A stretch of DNA of 9,306 nt from Phycisphaerae bacterium (lineage in GTDB: Bacteria > Planctomycetota > Phycisphaerae > Sedimentisphaerales > Anaerohalosphaeraceae): positions 1-9,306 of the forward strand of contig JAIPFN010000240.1 in assembly GCA_021736615.1 (NCBI GenBank), read 5' to 3'. The position numbers and the translations under genes were made by a program. How positions within the stretch are numbered: the stretch's first letter is position 1; every line of letters starts with the position of its first letter. Below are positions 1 to 5,921 of this stretch, piece by piece. Below the pieces are notes generated by a model, which saw only the letters and a list, made by a program, of their open reading frames with translations, was not told where the DNA came from and did no database searches.

Positions 1-483
1 CTTGTCGCAAGCGGTCTGCAGTTCCTTGAACGGGTCGCGTTTCCACGGGGTAGCATCATAAACATTATATTTGCTGACTTTTGAATGGTATAGCGCAAAG
101 CCGTCGTGATGCTTGCAGTCGAACACTAAATACTTCATACCGGCGTCGACGGCAAGTTGAGCCCACTGATCGGCGTTGAACTTACCCGGATTGAACTGAC
201 CTGCAAGCTGTTCGTACTCTTTGACCGGGATCTTGGCCCCAAACATTATCCACTCGCCGATGCCCGGGATCGCCTTGCCCTTCCACTGACCGGCCGGGAT
301 CGAGTAAAGACCCCAATTTATAAACAAGCCGAATTTGGCCTGATTGAACCAATTCAGGCGAGCTTCTTTCGTAAGATCGCTCTTGTCGAAACCTTTCAAA
401 TCGGCATTGGCTCCGGCAAATGAAATGCTGGTGAAACCAGCGAAAGCGACCATTAGTATCAGCAAAACCTTAATTGTCTTCAT
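1..483 (-). CDS. Secreted alpha-L-fucosidase (GH29), N-terminal part, runs off the left edge
   Basis: This is an exo-glycosidase expected to release alpha-L-fucose from glycans outside the cytoplasm. Only the first 161 codons are in the window; GH29 enzymes are usually about 450-500 residues, so the catalytic nucleophile region is missing. Residues 1-23 form a signal peptide (MKTIK, a hydrophobic stretch, then SFA before GA). GH29 hallmarks follow: AKFGLFINWGLYS at 49-61, EW at 77-78, and KHHDGF at 124-129 with the two substrate-binding histidines. The family normally has FIHWG where this protein has FINWG (Asn56). The ATG at 483 is preceded by AGGAG about 9 nt upstream. The gene follows the M6 protease on the same strand after 80 bp with no obvious terminator between them, so co-transcription is plausible. 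The family call is firm; the substrate is inferred. Confidence 0.9.
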   Translation of the reverse strand, partial: MKTIKVLLILMVAFAGFTSISFAGANADLKGFDKSDLTKEARLNWFNQAKFGLFINWGLYSIPAGQWKGKAIPGIGEWIMFGAKIPVKEYEQLAGQFNPGKFNADQWAQLAVDAGMKYLVFDCKHHDGFALYHSKVSKYNVYDATPWKRDPFKELQTACDK

Positions 484-563
484 AATCTGTCATCTCCTGA
501 ATAAATTGTTGAGTATTACTGAATTGTTCATAGTACTTTCATACAGGCCGTTAACTACAAGTT

Positions 564-3296
564 TCAATGTAAGGAGGGACGTGATAATTCGGCGTCAATT
601 GATACATCGCTACTGGTTTTTGAGGTGTTAAGGACGTGGATAGCCAATATGTTTGTCCCGTCGGTAAGAAATTCTGAAGCGTTATTTATAACATATTCTG
701 ACCATACGGCATTACCTATCCAATCGCCGGTATCTGTATAACTTTTATCACCCGCCGAGACTCGGAGACGATAAACCTCATGACCGTTGATCGAGACGAT
801 ACAGCCATCATCGACATACAGGCGCAGATCCAGAGTGTCAGGAATACCATCGGCGGGATCGATCTCGAAAGCATGACGCAGATACACTGAAGTGTAATTG
901 TTCTGCATGTCACCAAGAACCGTATTGTCATCACCATCGCCAAAGCCGATGCTCGTCTGGCCGATCTGCCAGGTTCCATCTTCTGTAAAAGCAATTTCAC
1001 GCCAGTCGGAAGGCGGTTCGGAGGTGCCTTTGCGATAATGCCAGCCGGTGGATTCTGAGTCGATCAGAAGTATCGGCGGGAAAGCTTCGGCGGTGAATTC
1101 TGTAGTCGAATTCGCCCAATCGTCGCCAAACGAGTTCGACGCATAGCAGCGGAAATAATAAGTCCCGCCCTGATCAAGACCGCTAATGTCAGTATGGAAT
1201 GTTCCGATACCTTGCGCGGGCAGATTGATCTTGTGGTCCCAGGCACCAGGCGTTGTACTTGTGCCGCCGTCGCTGGCCCCCCAGTAAATGTCAACTGTCG
1301 CATTATCGGCGCCATTGTGGGTCACCTGGCCATTGATCGTGGCTTCGTAGGTAGTAATGTTAGTTGGAGGCAGGTTAATCACCCTCGGGTTAGTAACCAT
1401 ATTTTGCAGCCAGTGATCTGCCATGATGATCAGATCAGTTTGACCGACCTGGCCGCTTTCGTCGAGATCGGTTCCCTGGCACCATGCCGACCATTGGCAA
1501 TTATTACTCATCCATTCGGCGGCTAACTGGGAAAAGTCCGTCAAATCAACTTTACCGTTTATGTTAATATCACCGGGGATGGACATATCACCAATAACGA
1601 AAGTCATATTGGTAGAATTGCCGCTGATATGACTGATATATAAACGCGAAGTGCTCCCGTCCCACCAATTGGACTCCGGCAACGTATCGTCACCGAAAGT
1701 ATCGTTATTGCCTGCATGAAATAAGTCATTGTCGCCGCTGCCGGTACTGCCGGGAGTTTCGAGATGGAACAAACCGTCGGCCTGTTCAAGAGATACTCTG
1801 TAGTGCTTTTCAGGGGTCATATCCTGATATTCGCTGGATGTCCCCGATGAAGCGTCAACGTGCCAGATCATCAATCCGGTATCCGGGATATTGACACGCC
1901 GTCCGTGTTTTTGGCAGTTTTCAATCAGGAAGTACTCTTTCGTTGAACCTGGCTTTGCGTATTTGTAGCAAGTTGGCTCTACAGAGAGATCGAAAGGATC
2001 CTCCGGGGCGGTCAACTCCGTTCCCCAGTCCAGATCATTAATTACCGTCGGATCAAGCCATCCGGAGCTTATGCGTAAATACGGATTTGGTGGAGGCGGA
2101 TCTTTTCTGTTTCCGCCGGCCATTATGCAATAACTGCCCAGTCCCTTGGCTGATATGCCGTCATTGCCATAGTCATAATAATCACCCCAGTCGCACATCA
2201 TGTGCCCATTTTCGTGACAAAATGTTCCGATGATTAAGGACGTGCCGATGTTTGTCATCTGGTAATCATGGAATATCGTCCCATCCGAGGCTGTCCAGTT
2301 GCTTATGGCACTGCGATGCGGCCAGAGTCCATTGGCCCATCCGCAGCCGTCTGTTCCGCCGGCATAAAAAATATTTAAGCACTTAACCCTATTATTTGTG
2401 CCTTCTCGGGTCAGGCTTGAGAAGTCGTAACCAAGATCGATCGCCCCCTCAATGGCGTCTTTTACCAGTTGCCTGGTGTATCCATATCCATCACTGCAAT
2501 CTCCATCGCCGCCTTCCCGGTAATAAGCTTTGGTCTGAGGGGCACGAACATAAGCGGTTACAACATTTGTATATTCCAGATCGCCTCCTGAGACATCATA
2601 AAAATAATCTCTTACGGAGCCGTTGTTTCCATTAGTGCTGTATCCGACCAGATTGCAAAAATCATCAATTTGCGACCGTGTAAAGGTACCACCAGGGTCG
2701 TCTGAAAAATCAACTAAGATTGTCAGGCCGACAATCTGCTCGGCACCGGGGGCGGCCTCTATTGCATCTGAAGTGTAAAAAGTAACCAGGCCATCGCCTG
2801 GAGCAGGCTGCGGTTCAATGTCCATTGCCAGTTGCTTCCGTCTTTGTTGTTGTTTTTGGCGAATAGTTTGTTTGTTAAGGTCAAGATGTCTGACAAGGGC
2901 AGGGCCGGGGCCTTTGCCTTTGCGTTTGCCGTTGGTCTTATCTTCAAACCGTTCTTTGGCACGCATTCGGGCAACAAAAGATGGGTGGTTAGGGTCGGTA
3001 GGTTTGAGGTGATCATATACCACGTCTGTCGGGACAAAATCAGAGGCGTCATCGCTTACATCAGCATAGACCATTTGTCCGGAATAGTGATCGTGAACAA
3101 GCGTATAGCCATCCAGGCTTTCAAACCTGCCATAGAACTCATCGCCATAGCCTCTGACAATGATTATTGTGCCGTCCGGCTGGGTGAGTTCGATTTCCTG
3201 TCCATTGTAATTGGCGCCAAAAGCGGCGAAAGATGACAGGGTTACAATTATAATAGCCAATGTTAAATTTGAAAAATCCTTGCGATAGTTCTTCAA
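564..3296 (-). CDS. Secreted M6-type zinc metalloprotease with dockerin, Fn3-like and C-terminal beta-sandwich domains
   Basis: This is a predicted exported endopeptidase of 910 residues. A signal peptide occupies about 1-28 (basic start, then LTLAIIIVTLSSFAAFGA). Residues 30-110 are an N-terminal region typical of M6 precursors, and 115-165 is a basic, Gln-rich linker. The catalytic domain spans about 170-570, with zinc motif HENGH at 361-365 followed by DWGDYYDYG (369-377), as in immune-inhibitor-A-like M6 enzymes. A dockerin-type module (574-630) carries two Ca-binding loops, D576-D587 and D610-D621. A fibronectin III-like segment covers about 636-735. The C-terminal beta-sandwich (741-907), with GFGDGDD and LRLYVDDG motifs, resembles a module common on planctomycete secreted proteins. 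No PEP-CTERM tail is present. The start is TTG: AAGGGGA lies 4 nt upstream, and the first internal ATG would remove the signal peptide. A nearby ATG at the ribosome site is out of frame and stops at once. Confidence 0.9.
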   Translation of the reverse strand: MKNYRKDFSNLTLAIIIVTLSSFAAFGANYNGQEIELTQPDGTIIIVRGYGDEFYGRFESLDGYTLVHDHYSGQMVYADVSDDASDFVPTDVVYDHLKPTDPNHPSFVARMRAKERFEDKTNGKRKGKGPGPALVRHLDLNKQTIRQKQQQRRKQLAMDIEPQPAPGDGLVTFYTSDAIEAAPGAEQIVGLTILVDFSDDPGGTFTRSQIDDFCNLVGYSTNGNNGSVRDYFYDVSGGDLEYTNVVTAYVRAPQTKAYYREGGDGDCSDGYGYTRQLVKDAIEGAIDLGYDFSSLTREGTNNRVKCLNIFYAGGTDGCGWANGLWPHRSAISNWTASDGTIFHDYQMTNIGTSLIIGTFCHENGHMMCDWGDYYDYGNDGISAKGLGSYCIMAGGNRKDPPPPNPYLRISSGWLDPTVINDLDWGTELTAPEDPFDLSVEPTCYKYAKPGSTKEYFLIENCQKHGRRVNIPDTGLMIWHVDASSGTSSEYQDMTPEKHYRVSLEQADGLFHLETPGSTGSGDNDLFHAGNNDTFGDDTLPESNWWDGSTSRLYISHISGNSTNMTFVIGDMSIPGDININGKVDLTDFSQLAAEWMSNNCQWSAWCQGTDLDESGQVGQTDLIIMADHWLQNMVTNPRVINLPPTNITTYEATINGQVTHNGADNATVDIYWGASDGGTSTTPGAWDHKINLPAQGIGTFHTDISGLDQGGTYYFRCYASNSFGDDWANSTTEFTAEAFPPILLIDSESTGWHYRKGTSEPPSDWREIAFTEDGTWQIGQTSIGFGDGDDNTVLGDMQNNYTSVYLRHAFEIDPADGIPDTLDLRLYVDDGCIVSINGHEVYRLRVSAGDKSYTDTGDWIGNAVWSEYVINNASEFLTDGTNILAIHVLNTSKTSSDVSIDAELSRPSLH

Positions 3297-3403
3297 TTCA
3301 TCCCCTTTTCTTAGCTGGTTTCATGGGCCCGTTGGAATTCAGTTAAAATTACAACTATTATTAACATTCGCCCGAAGACGCGGAAATCAAAATGCTTACA
3401 ATT

Positions 3404-3432
3404 ATTATAGTTTGCAGGACGTTATTTTACAA
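3404..3432 (-). promoter_or_regulatory. Sigma70-type promoter of the M6 protease/fucosidase unit
   Basis: On the minus strand, TTGTAA (-35, 3432-3427) is separated by exactly 17 nt from TATAAT (-10, 3409-3404). The expected start of transcription is near 3397, leaving a leader of about 100 nt before the TTG codon at 3296. The same TTGT..-N17-TATAAT layout recurs at 5614-5642, which supports it as the host consensus. Confidence 0.6.
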
Positions 3433-3522
3433 CTTAAAAACCAACCAAAACATAGTTATTCCGATGGTTATGCAGAAAGTGCATGTTTTTCAACGATTTT
3501 TGACTTCTTTAGGTGTTTTCTG

Positions 3523-3569
3523 TTGAGGGAAAATATTAGTTTGATTATTTTTATGTGATTGGATACCAT
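3523..3569 (+). promoter_or_regulatory. Candidate overlapping promoters for rubrerythrin
   Basis: Two weak sigma70-like candidates overlap: TTGAGG (3523-3528)-N17-TATTTT (3546-3551) and TTGATT (3541-3546)-N17-TACCAT (3564-3569). Each matches 4 of 6 positions in both boxes. The second -10 is also the left arm of a dyad (3564-3581). Position and strand fit rubrerythrin, but neither is a strong match. Confidence 0.3.
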
Positions 3570-3581
3570 AGTCAGATGGTA
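3564..3581. promoter_or_regulatory. Inverted repeat, possible operator for rubrerythrin
   Basis: TACCAT (3564-3569) and its exact complement ATGGTA (3576-3581) flank a 6-bp spacer. The dyad overlaps a candidate -10 box and lies 32 bp before the rubrerythrin start, where a repressor would act. No known operator consensus is matched convincingly. Confidence 0.3.
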
Positions 3582-3613
3582 ATTAGAACTATAAATCTTG
3601 AAAGGATTTGACA

Positions 3614-4114
3614 ATGAAATCAATGGAAGACCTCCAAGATGCGTTTGCCGGTGAGAGCCAGGCTAACCGTAAATATCTTGCATTTGCTAAAAAGGCCGAT
3701 TCTGAGGGTTTGCCGCAGATCGCTAAGCTTTTCAGAGCAGCAGCGGCAGCGGAGACCATCCATGCGCTGGCACATCTTCGGGCGATGGACGGGGTTGGAA
3801 CTACTAAGGAAAATCTGGCCGGTGCTATGAGCGGTGAGGAATTTGAGTTTACCGATATGTATCCAAAGTACATCGAAGACGCAAAGGCCGACGATAACAA
3901 GAGAGCACTGGTATCGTTTAAGAACGCCATGGCCGTCGAACAGGTGCACTTTAGCCTTTATAACGAAGCTGCCAAGCAAGTCGCAGATGGCAAGGACCTG
4001 CCAACTGACAAAATCTATGTTTGCAGCGTATGCGGAAACACGGTTCTCGGTGAGGCACCGGAAAAATGCCCGGTATGCGGAGTACCGGCAAGCAAATTCG
4101 ACGAAGTAGAATAA
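3614..4114 (+). CDS. Rubrerythrin
   Basis: This is a cytoplasmic non-haem diiron protein that reduces hydrogen peroxide using electrons passed through a rubredoxin-type centre; it is typical of anaerobes. The 166-residue protein has the classic two-domain order. The four-helix ferritin-like domain carries the diiron ligands E14, E47-x-x-H50, E75-x-x-E78 and E109-x-x-H112. These keep the spacing of the Desulfovibrio vulgaris enzyme (E20, E53/H56, E94/E97, E127/H130), which includes the extra glutamate that distinguishes rubrerythrins. The C-terminal rubredoxin domain has C137-x-x-C140 and C152-x-x-C155. I chose the ATG at 3614, with AAAGGA 8 nt upstream, over an in-frame TTG at 3608 that directly abuts the ribosome site. 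The aminotransferase follows 71 bp downstream on the same strand. Confidence 0.95.
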   Translation: MKSMEDLQDAFAGESQANRKYLAFAKKADSEGLPQIAKLFRAAAAAETIHALAHLRAMDGVGTTKENLAGAMSGEEFEFTDMYPKYIEDAKADDNKRALVSFKNAMAVEQVHFSLYNEAAKQVADGKDLPTDKIYVCSVCGNTVLGEAPEKCPVCGVPASKFDEVE

Positions 4115-4117
4115 GGC

Positions 4118-4180
4118 GTGTGACGTAAAGAGTGAAGTGTGAAGTGTGAAGTGTAAAGAGTAAGGCGTAAGGAGTAAGTT
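4118..4180 (+). repeat. Nine-unit 7-bp tandem repeat filling the rubrerythrin-aminotransferase gap
   Basis: Nine heptads run in perfect phase from 4118: GTGTGAC, GTAAAGA, GTGAAGT (three times), GTAAAGA, GTAAGGC, GTAAGGA, GTAAGTT. All begin with GT and fit GTRARRN apart from the degenerate first and last units. The period of 7 is incompatible with coding. The array begins 3 bp after the rubrerythrin stop codon and ends 5 bp before the aminotransferase ATG. Its eighth unit and the GT that follows contain AAGGAG (4169-4174), the only Shine-Dalgarno for that gene. Confidence 0.85.
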
Positions 4181-4185
4181 TTTTT

Positions 4186-5316
4186 ATGGAATTTAAAGTT
4201 AATTTATCTCGTCCGGATATAACAGAAGCGGAAATCAAAGCGGTTACAGATGTTCTGCGCACCCCCAACCTTTCGCTTGGGCCAAAGCTTGGCGAGTTCG
4301 AGGAGGCCTTTTGCGCATACACCGGCATGAAACGGGCCGTCGCGGTTAACAGCGGGACAAGCGGGCTGTATCTGTGCATGAAGGCTATGGGAATCGGCGA
4401 AGGCGACGAGGTTATCACTACGCCGTTTACGTTTATCGCTTCGGTTACTACGATAATGATGGCCGGTGCAAAACCGGTATTTGTCGACATTGACCCGGTG
4501 ACTTTGAACATGGATCCGGCAAAGGTCGAAGAAAAGATAACCGAAAAGACCAAGGCCATTCTGCCGGTGGTAGTATTCGGCAATCCGGCAGGTCTCGACA
4601 AGGTATGCGCTATCGCCAAAAAGCACAACCTGTTTGTTGTCGAGGACAGCTGTGAAGGTCTCGGCTCGGAACTCGGCGGCAAAAAAGTCGGTACTTTCGG
4701 GACTATGAGTACATTCGCTTTTTATCCCAACAAACAGATCACTACAGGCGAGGGCGGCATGATCCTGACCAACGACGATGAGCTTGCCGACTTGTGCGAG
4801 TCTCTTCGCAATCAGGGCCGCGGAAAAGGCGGCGGCTGGCTGGCCCATGACCGGCTTGGGTATAATTACAGGCTTAGCGATATTAACTGCGCTTTGGGTA
4901 TTGTCCAGCTTTCGCGGATAGGTGAATTCGTGGCCAAACGCCGAGGCGTCGCCGAAATGTATCATGAAGCTCTCGGAGGCGACGACAGACTTATCGTGCC
5001 GACCGAACCGGCCGATTGCGTGATGAGCTGGTTCGTATATGTCATCCGCCTGGCAGATAAATCATTGACCATCGACACAAGGAACGCCGTTCTCAAACGT
5101 ATGATCGAAAGAGGCATCCAGGTGAGCAATTACTTCCCGCCGGTCTATCTCCAGCCGTTTATCAGCGGAGAGCTTGGCCATAAAGAAGGTGATTTCCCGG
5201 TAACAGACGAAGTATGCAAAAGCACTATGGCACTGCCGTTTCACAACAACCTAACGAGGGAAGAAGTCGAAACGGTCGCCACAGAGCTAAAAGCCACCTT
5301 GGATGAAATTCTCTAA
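4186..5316 (+). CDS. DegT/DnrJ/EryC1/StrS-family PLP aminotransferase
   Basis: This is a fold-type I, pyridoxal-phosphate-dependent sugar aminotransferase (376 residues, normal for the family), of the kind that installs an amino group on a nucleotide-linked keto-sugar for cell-surface polysaccharide. Visible features are the N-terminal substrate region (LSLGPKLGEFEEAF), the cofactor phosphate-binding NSGTSG at 55-60, TTPFTFIAS at 78-86, VEDSCEGLGSE with Asp154 expected to contact the PLP ring nitrogen, and the Schiff-base lysine K183 in FYPNKQITTGEGG. R229 to N234 (RLSDIN) is also characteristic. AAGGAG at 4169-4174 lies 11 nt upstream of the ATG, inside the heptad array. No promoter is visible in the gap, so read-through from rubrerythrin is likely. 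No other polysaccharide genes are nearby, and the exact sugar cannot be assigned. Confidence 0.88.
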   Translation: MEFKVNLSRPDITEAEIKAVTDVLRTPNLSLGPKLGEFEEAFCAYTGMKRAVAVNSGTSGLYLCMKAMGIGEGDEVITTPFTFIASVTTIMMAGAKPVFVDIDPVTLNMDPAKVEEKITEKTKAILPVVVFGNPAGLDKVCAIAKKHNLFVVEDSCEGLGSELGGKKVGTFGTMSTFAFYPNKQITTGEGGMILTNDDELADLCESLRNQGRGKGGGWLAHDRLGYNYRLSDINCALGIVQLSRIGEFVAKRRGVAEMYHEALGGDDRLIVPTEPADCVMSWFVYVIRLADKSLTIDTRNAVLKRMIERGIQVSNYFPPVYLQPFISGELGHKEGDFPVTDEVCKSTMALPFHNNLTREEVETVATELKATLDEIL

Positions 5317-5329
5317 TTATTCTTGTTTA

Positions 5330-5349
5330 TTAGTGTTAATTCGTGGTTG
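5330..5349. repeat. Two imperfect 10-bp direct repeats after the aminotransferase
   Basis: TTAGTGTTAA (5330-5339) is followed directly by TTCGTGGTTG (5340-5349), which shares the TT-GTG-TT pattern. It resembles short intergenic sequences built from repeats of the type TTCGTGTTAA that I recall from various bacterial genomes. With only two units it may be chance. Confidence 0.3.
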
Positions 5350-5359
5350 GCAGGCGCAT

Positions 5360-5396
5360 AAAAATAGCGGCTGAGACCTTTACGGAAACAGCCGCT
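5360..5396 (-). terminator. Intrinsic terminator of the small minus-strand unit
   Basis: On the minus strand, AGCGGCTG (5396-5389) pairs perfectly with CAGCCGCT (5373-5366) across a 15-nt loop. It is followed by ATTTTTATG, a run of five T at 5364-5360. On the plus strand the same hairpin is followed by CAAGATTGTT, so it is unlikely to terminate the aminotransferase. It lies 23 bp beyond the small ORF's stop codon. Confidence 0.65.
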
Positions 5397-5418
5397 CAAG
5401 ATTGTTCTACAGGCTCGT

Positions 5419-5514
5419 CTAGCAAAGAGCGATGTAGCTGGCAATAGCCAGAATCAGGATTCTTTTCTTGGTGACCATAAACGGCAGCCACACTTTATGA
5501 TAAAAGTTAGTCAT
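5419..5514 (-). CDS. Small hydrophobic-ended protein, 31 residues, unknown
   Basis: I do not recognise this protein. It begins MTNFYHKVWLPFMV, continues with a basic TKKR patch, and ends in a short hydrophobic run, ILILAIASYIALC, with a C-terminal cysteine. The shape suggests membrane association. The case for a gene is its context. TAAGGGG (5527-5521) lies upstream, 3 nt before an ATG at 5517 and 6 nt before the ATG at 5514, so I chose the latter for better spacing. A consensus promoter lies about 100 bp upstream, and an intrinsic terminator follows the TAG by 23 bp. Nothing else on the minus strand shares the transcript. Possibilities include a small membrane peptide, a type I toxin-like peptide, or a chance frame in a regulatory RNA. 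The reading frame has not been tested for conservation. Confidence 0.5.
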   Translation of the reverse strand: MTNFYHKVWLPFMVTKKRILILAIASYIALC

Positions 5515-5607
5515 CATATTCCCCTTACAATTAAACTTTTATTATTCACCCAACTCAAACATCTTCCCATTTTCCAACCCGACCAACGAAGCCGAATCAT
5601 CATTGTT
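5515..5607 (-). other. Leader of the small transcript, with overlapping open frames
   Basis: If transcription starts near 5607, ATGATG appears only 4 nt in (5603). It opens a 29-codon frame, rich in Trp and Arg, that ends in TGA at 5516-5514. This stop overlaps the ATG at 5517 (ATGA) and is followed directly by the chosen ATG at 5514, as in translational coupling. Another frame reads SASLVGLENGKMFELGE and ends in tandem stops TAATAA (5544-5539), but it has no ATG start except one near its end and only TTG options. I cannot tell whether either is translated. Confidence 0.3.
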
Positions 5608-5613
5608 AAGACT

Positions 5614-5642
5614 ATTATAACCGCATTTTAGGAAAAACACAA
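5614..5642 (-). promoter_or_regulatory. Sigma70-type promoter of the small minus-strand unit
   Basis: TTGTGT (5642-5637) and a perfect TATAAT (5619-5614) are separated by exactly 17 nt on the minus strand, close to the layout of the promoter at 3404-3432. The start of transcription is expected near 5607. Transcript length to the terminator would be about 250 nt. Confidence 0.6.
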
Positions 5643-5656
5643 GAAAAATATATAAA

Positions 5657-5684
5657 TTAACGCTGTAAGTACCTGCCTTATAAG
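5657..5684 (+). promoter_or_regulatory. Candidate promoter for rimO
   Basis: TTAACG (5657-5662)-N16-TATAAG (5679-5684) matches 4 and 5 of 6 positions. It lies back-to-back with the minus-strand promoter at 5614-5642. It would give a leader of about 230 nt. An alternative -10, TATACT at 5862-5867, is closer to the start codon but has no recognisable -35 box. Confidence 0.25.
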
Positions 5685-5921
5685 GATTTAGGGCTTAGAG
5701 ATTTGGCGATTTTTCGCCCTTGCAAATGCCAAAAAACGCTGAAAATTCTGTTTTTCTGGGCGTTATTTTGAGTCAAACAGAAGTGAGGGTAACCTGCCCA
5801 TAATCGCGCTGCGGTCATCTTGCCAAAAGTACGCCGCATCCAAATGAATCCCCGCTCATATTATACTCATATCAGTGTTATTATCTGGACTTTTGGGGTG
5901 TTTTGTGCTATTTTACTTTCC

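Larger units (their letters stand above)
3297..3613. other. Divergent intergenic region between the M6 protease and rubrerythrin
   Basis: This AT-rich, 317-bp region has no coding potential. It holds a well-formed minus-strand promoter for the protease operon and weaker plus-strand promoter candidates with a dyad in front of rubrerythrin, each described separately. The minus-strand leader would be about 100 nt and contains only a small TTCG-looped stem near 3370-3381 (about four pairs), which I do not consider significant. Confidence 0.6.
5317..5921. other. 605-bp region between the aminotransferase and rimO
   Basis: The region holds, left to right, a short decamer repeat, a minus-strand terminator, a small minus-strand ORF and its leader, a strong minus-strand promoter, a weak plus-strand promoter candidate, and about 230 bp of rimO upstream sequence with small stem-loops. 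One of these, AACGC at about 5735 paired with GCGTT at about 5760, would be followed by a T-run on the minus strand. No gene was found between 5700 and 5921 apart from the open but probably untranslated upstream extension of rimO. Confidence 0.6.

Noticed and set aside
157..631. Two plus-strand open frames across the fucosidase start and protease end
   Set aside because: They are antisense to the GH29 gene with its signal peptide and KHHDGF motif, and have no ribosome site or domain.
3580..3598. PerR-type box (TTAGAACTATAAAT) before rubrerythrin
   Set aside because: It lacks the required dyad symmetry and matches the consensus too loosely in an AT-rich stretch.
3951..4682. Long minus-strand open frame across rubrerythrin and the aminotransferase
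   Set aside because: It is antisense to two confidently identified genes, runs through the heptad array (giving a repetitive LHTSHFTL-type stretch), and shows no recognisable domain.
4204..4965. 253-codon minus-strand open frame inside the aminotransferase
   Set aside because: It is antisense to a clear DegT-family protein and has no family features; it reflects GC-biased third positions.
5820..5921. In-frame 34-residue N-terminal extension of RimO with a hydrophobic run, starting at TTG
   Set aside because: Family homology begins just after the ATG at 5922. RimO is cytosolic, no ribosome site precedes 5820 or the ATG at 5844, and a possible -10 box lies inside the extension. The lack of a Shine-Dalgarno at 5922 leaves some doubt.
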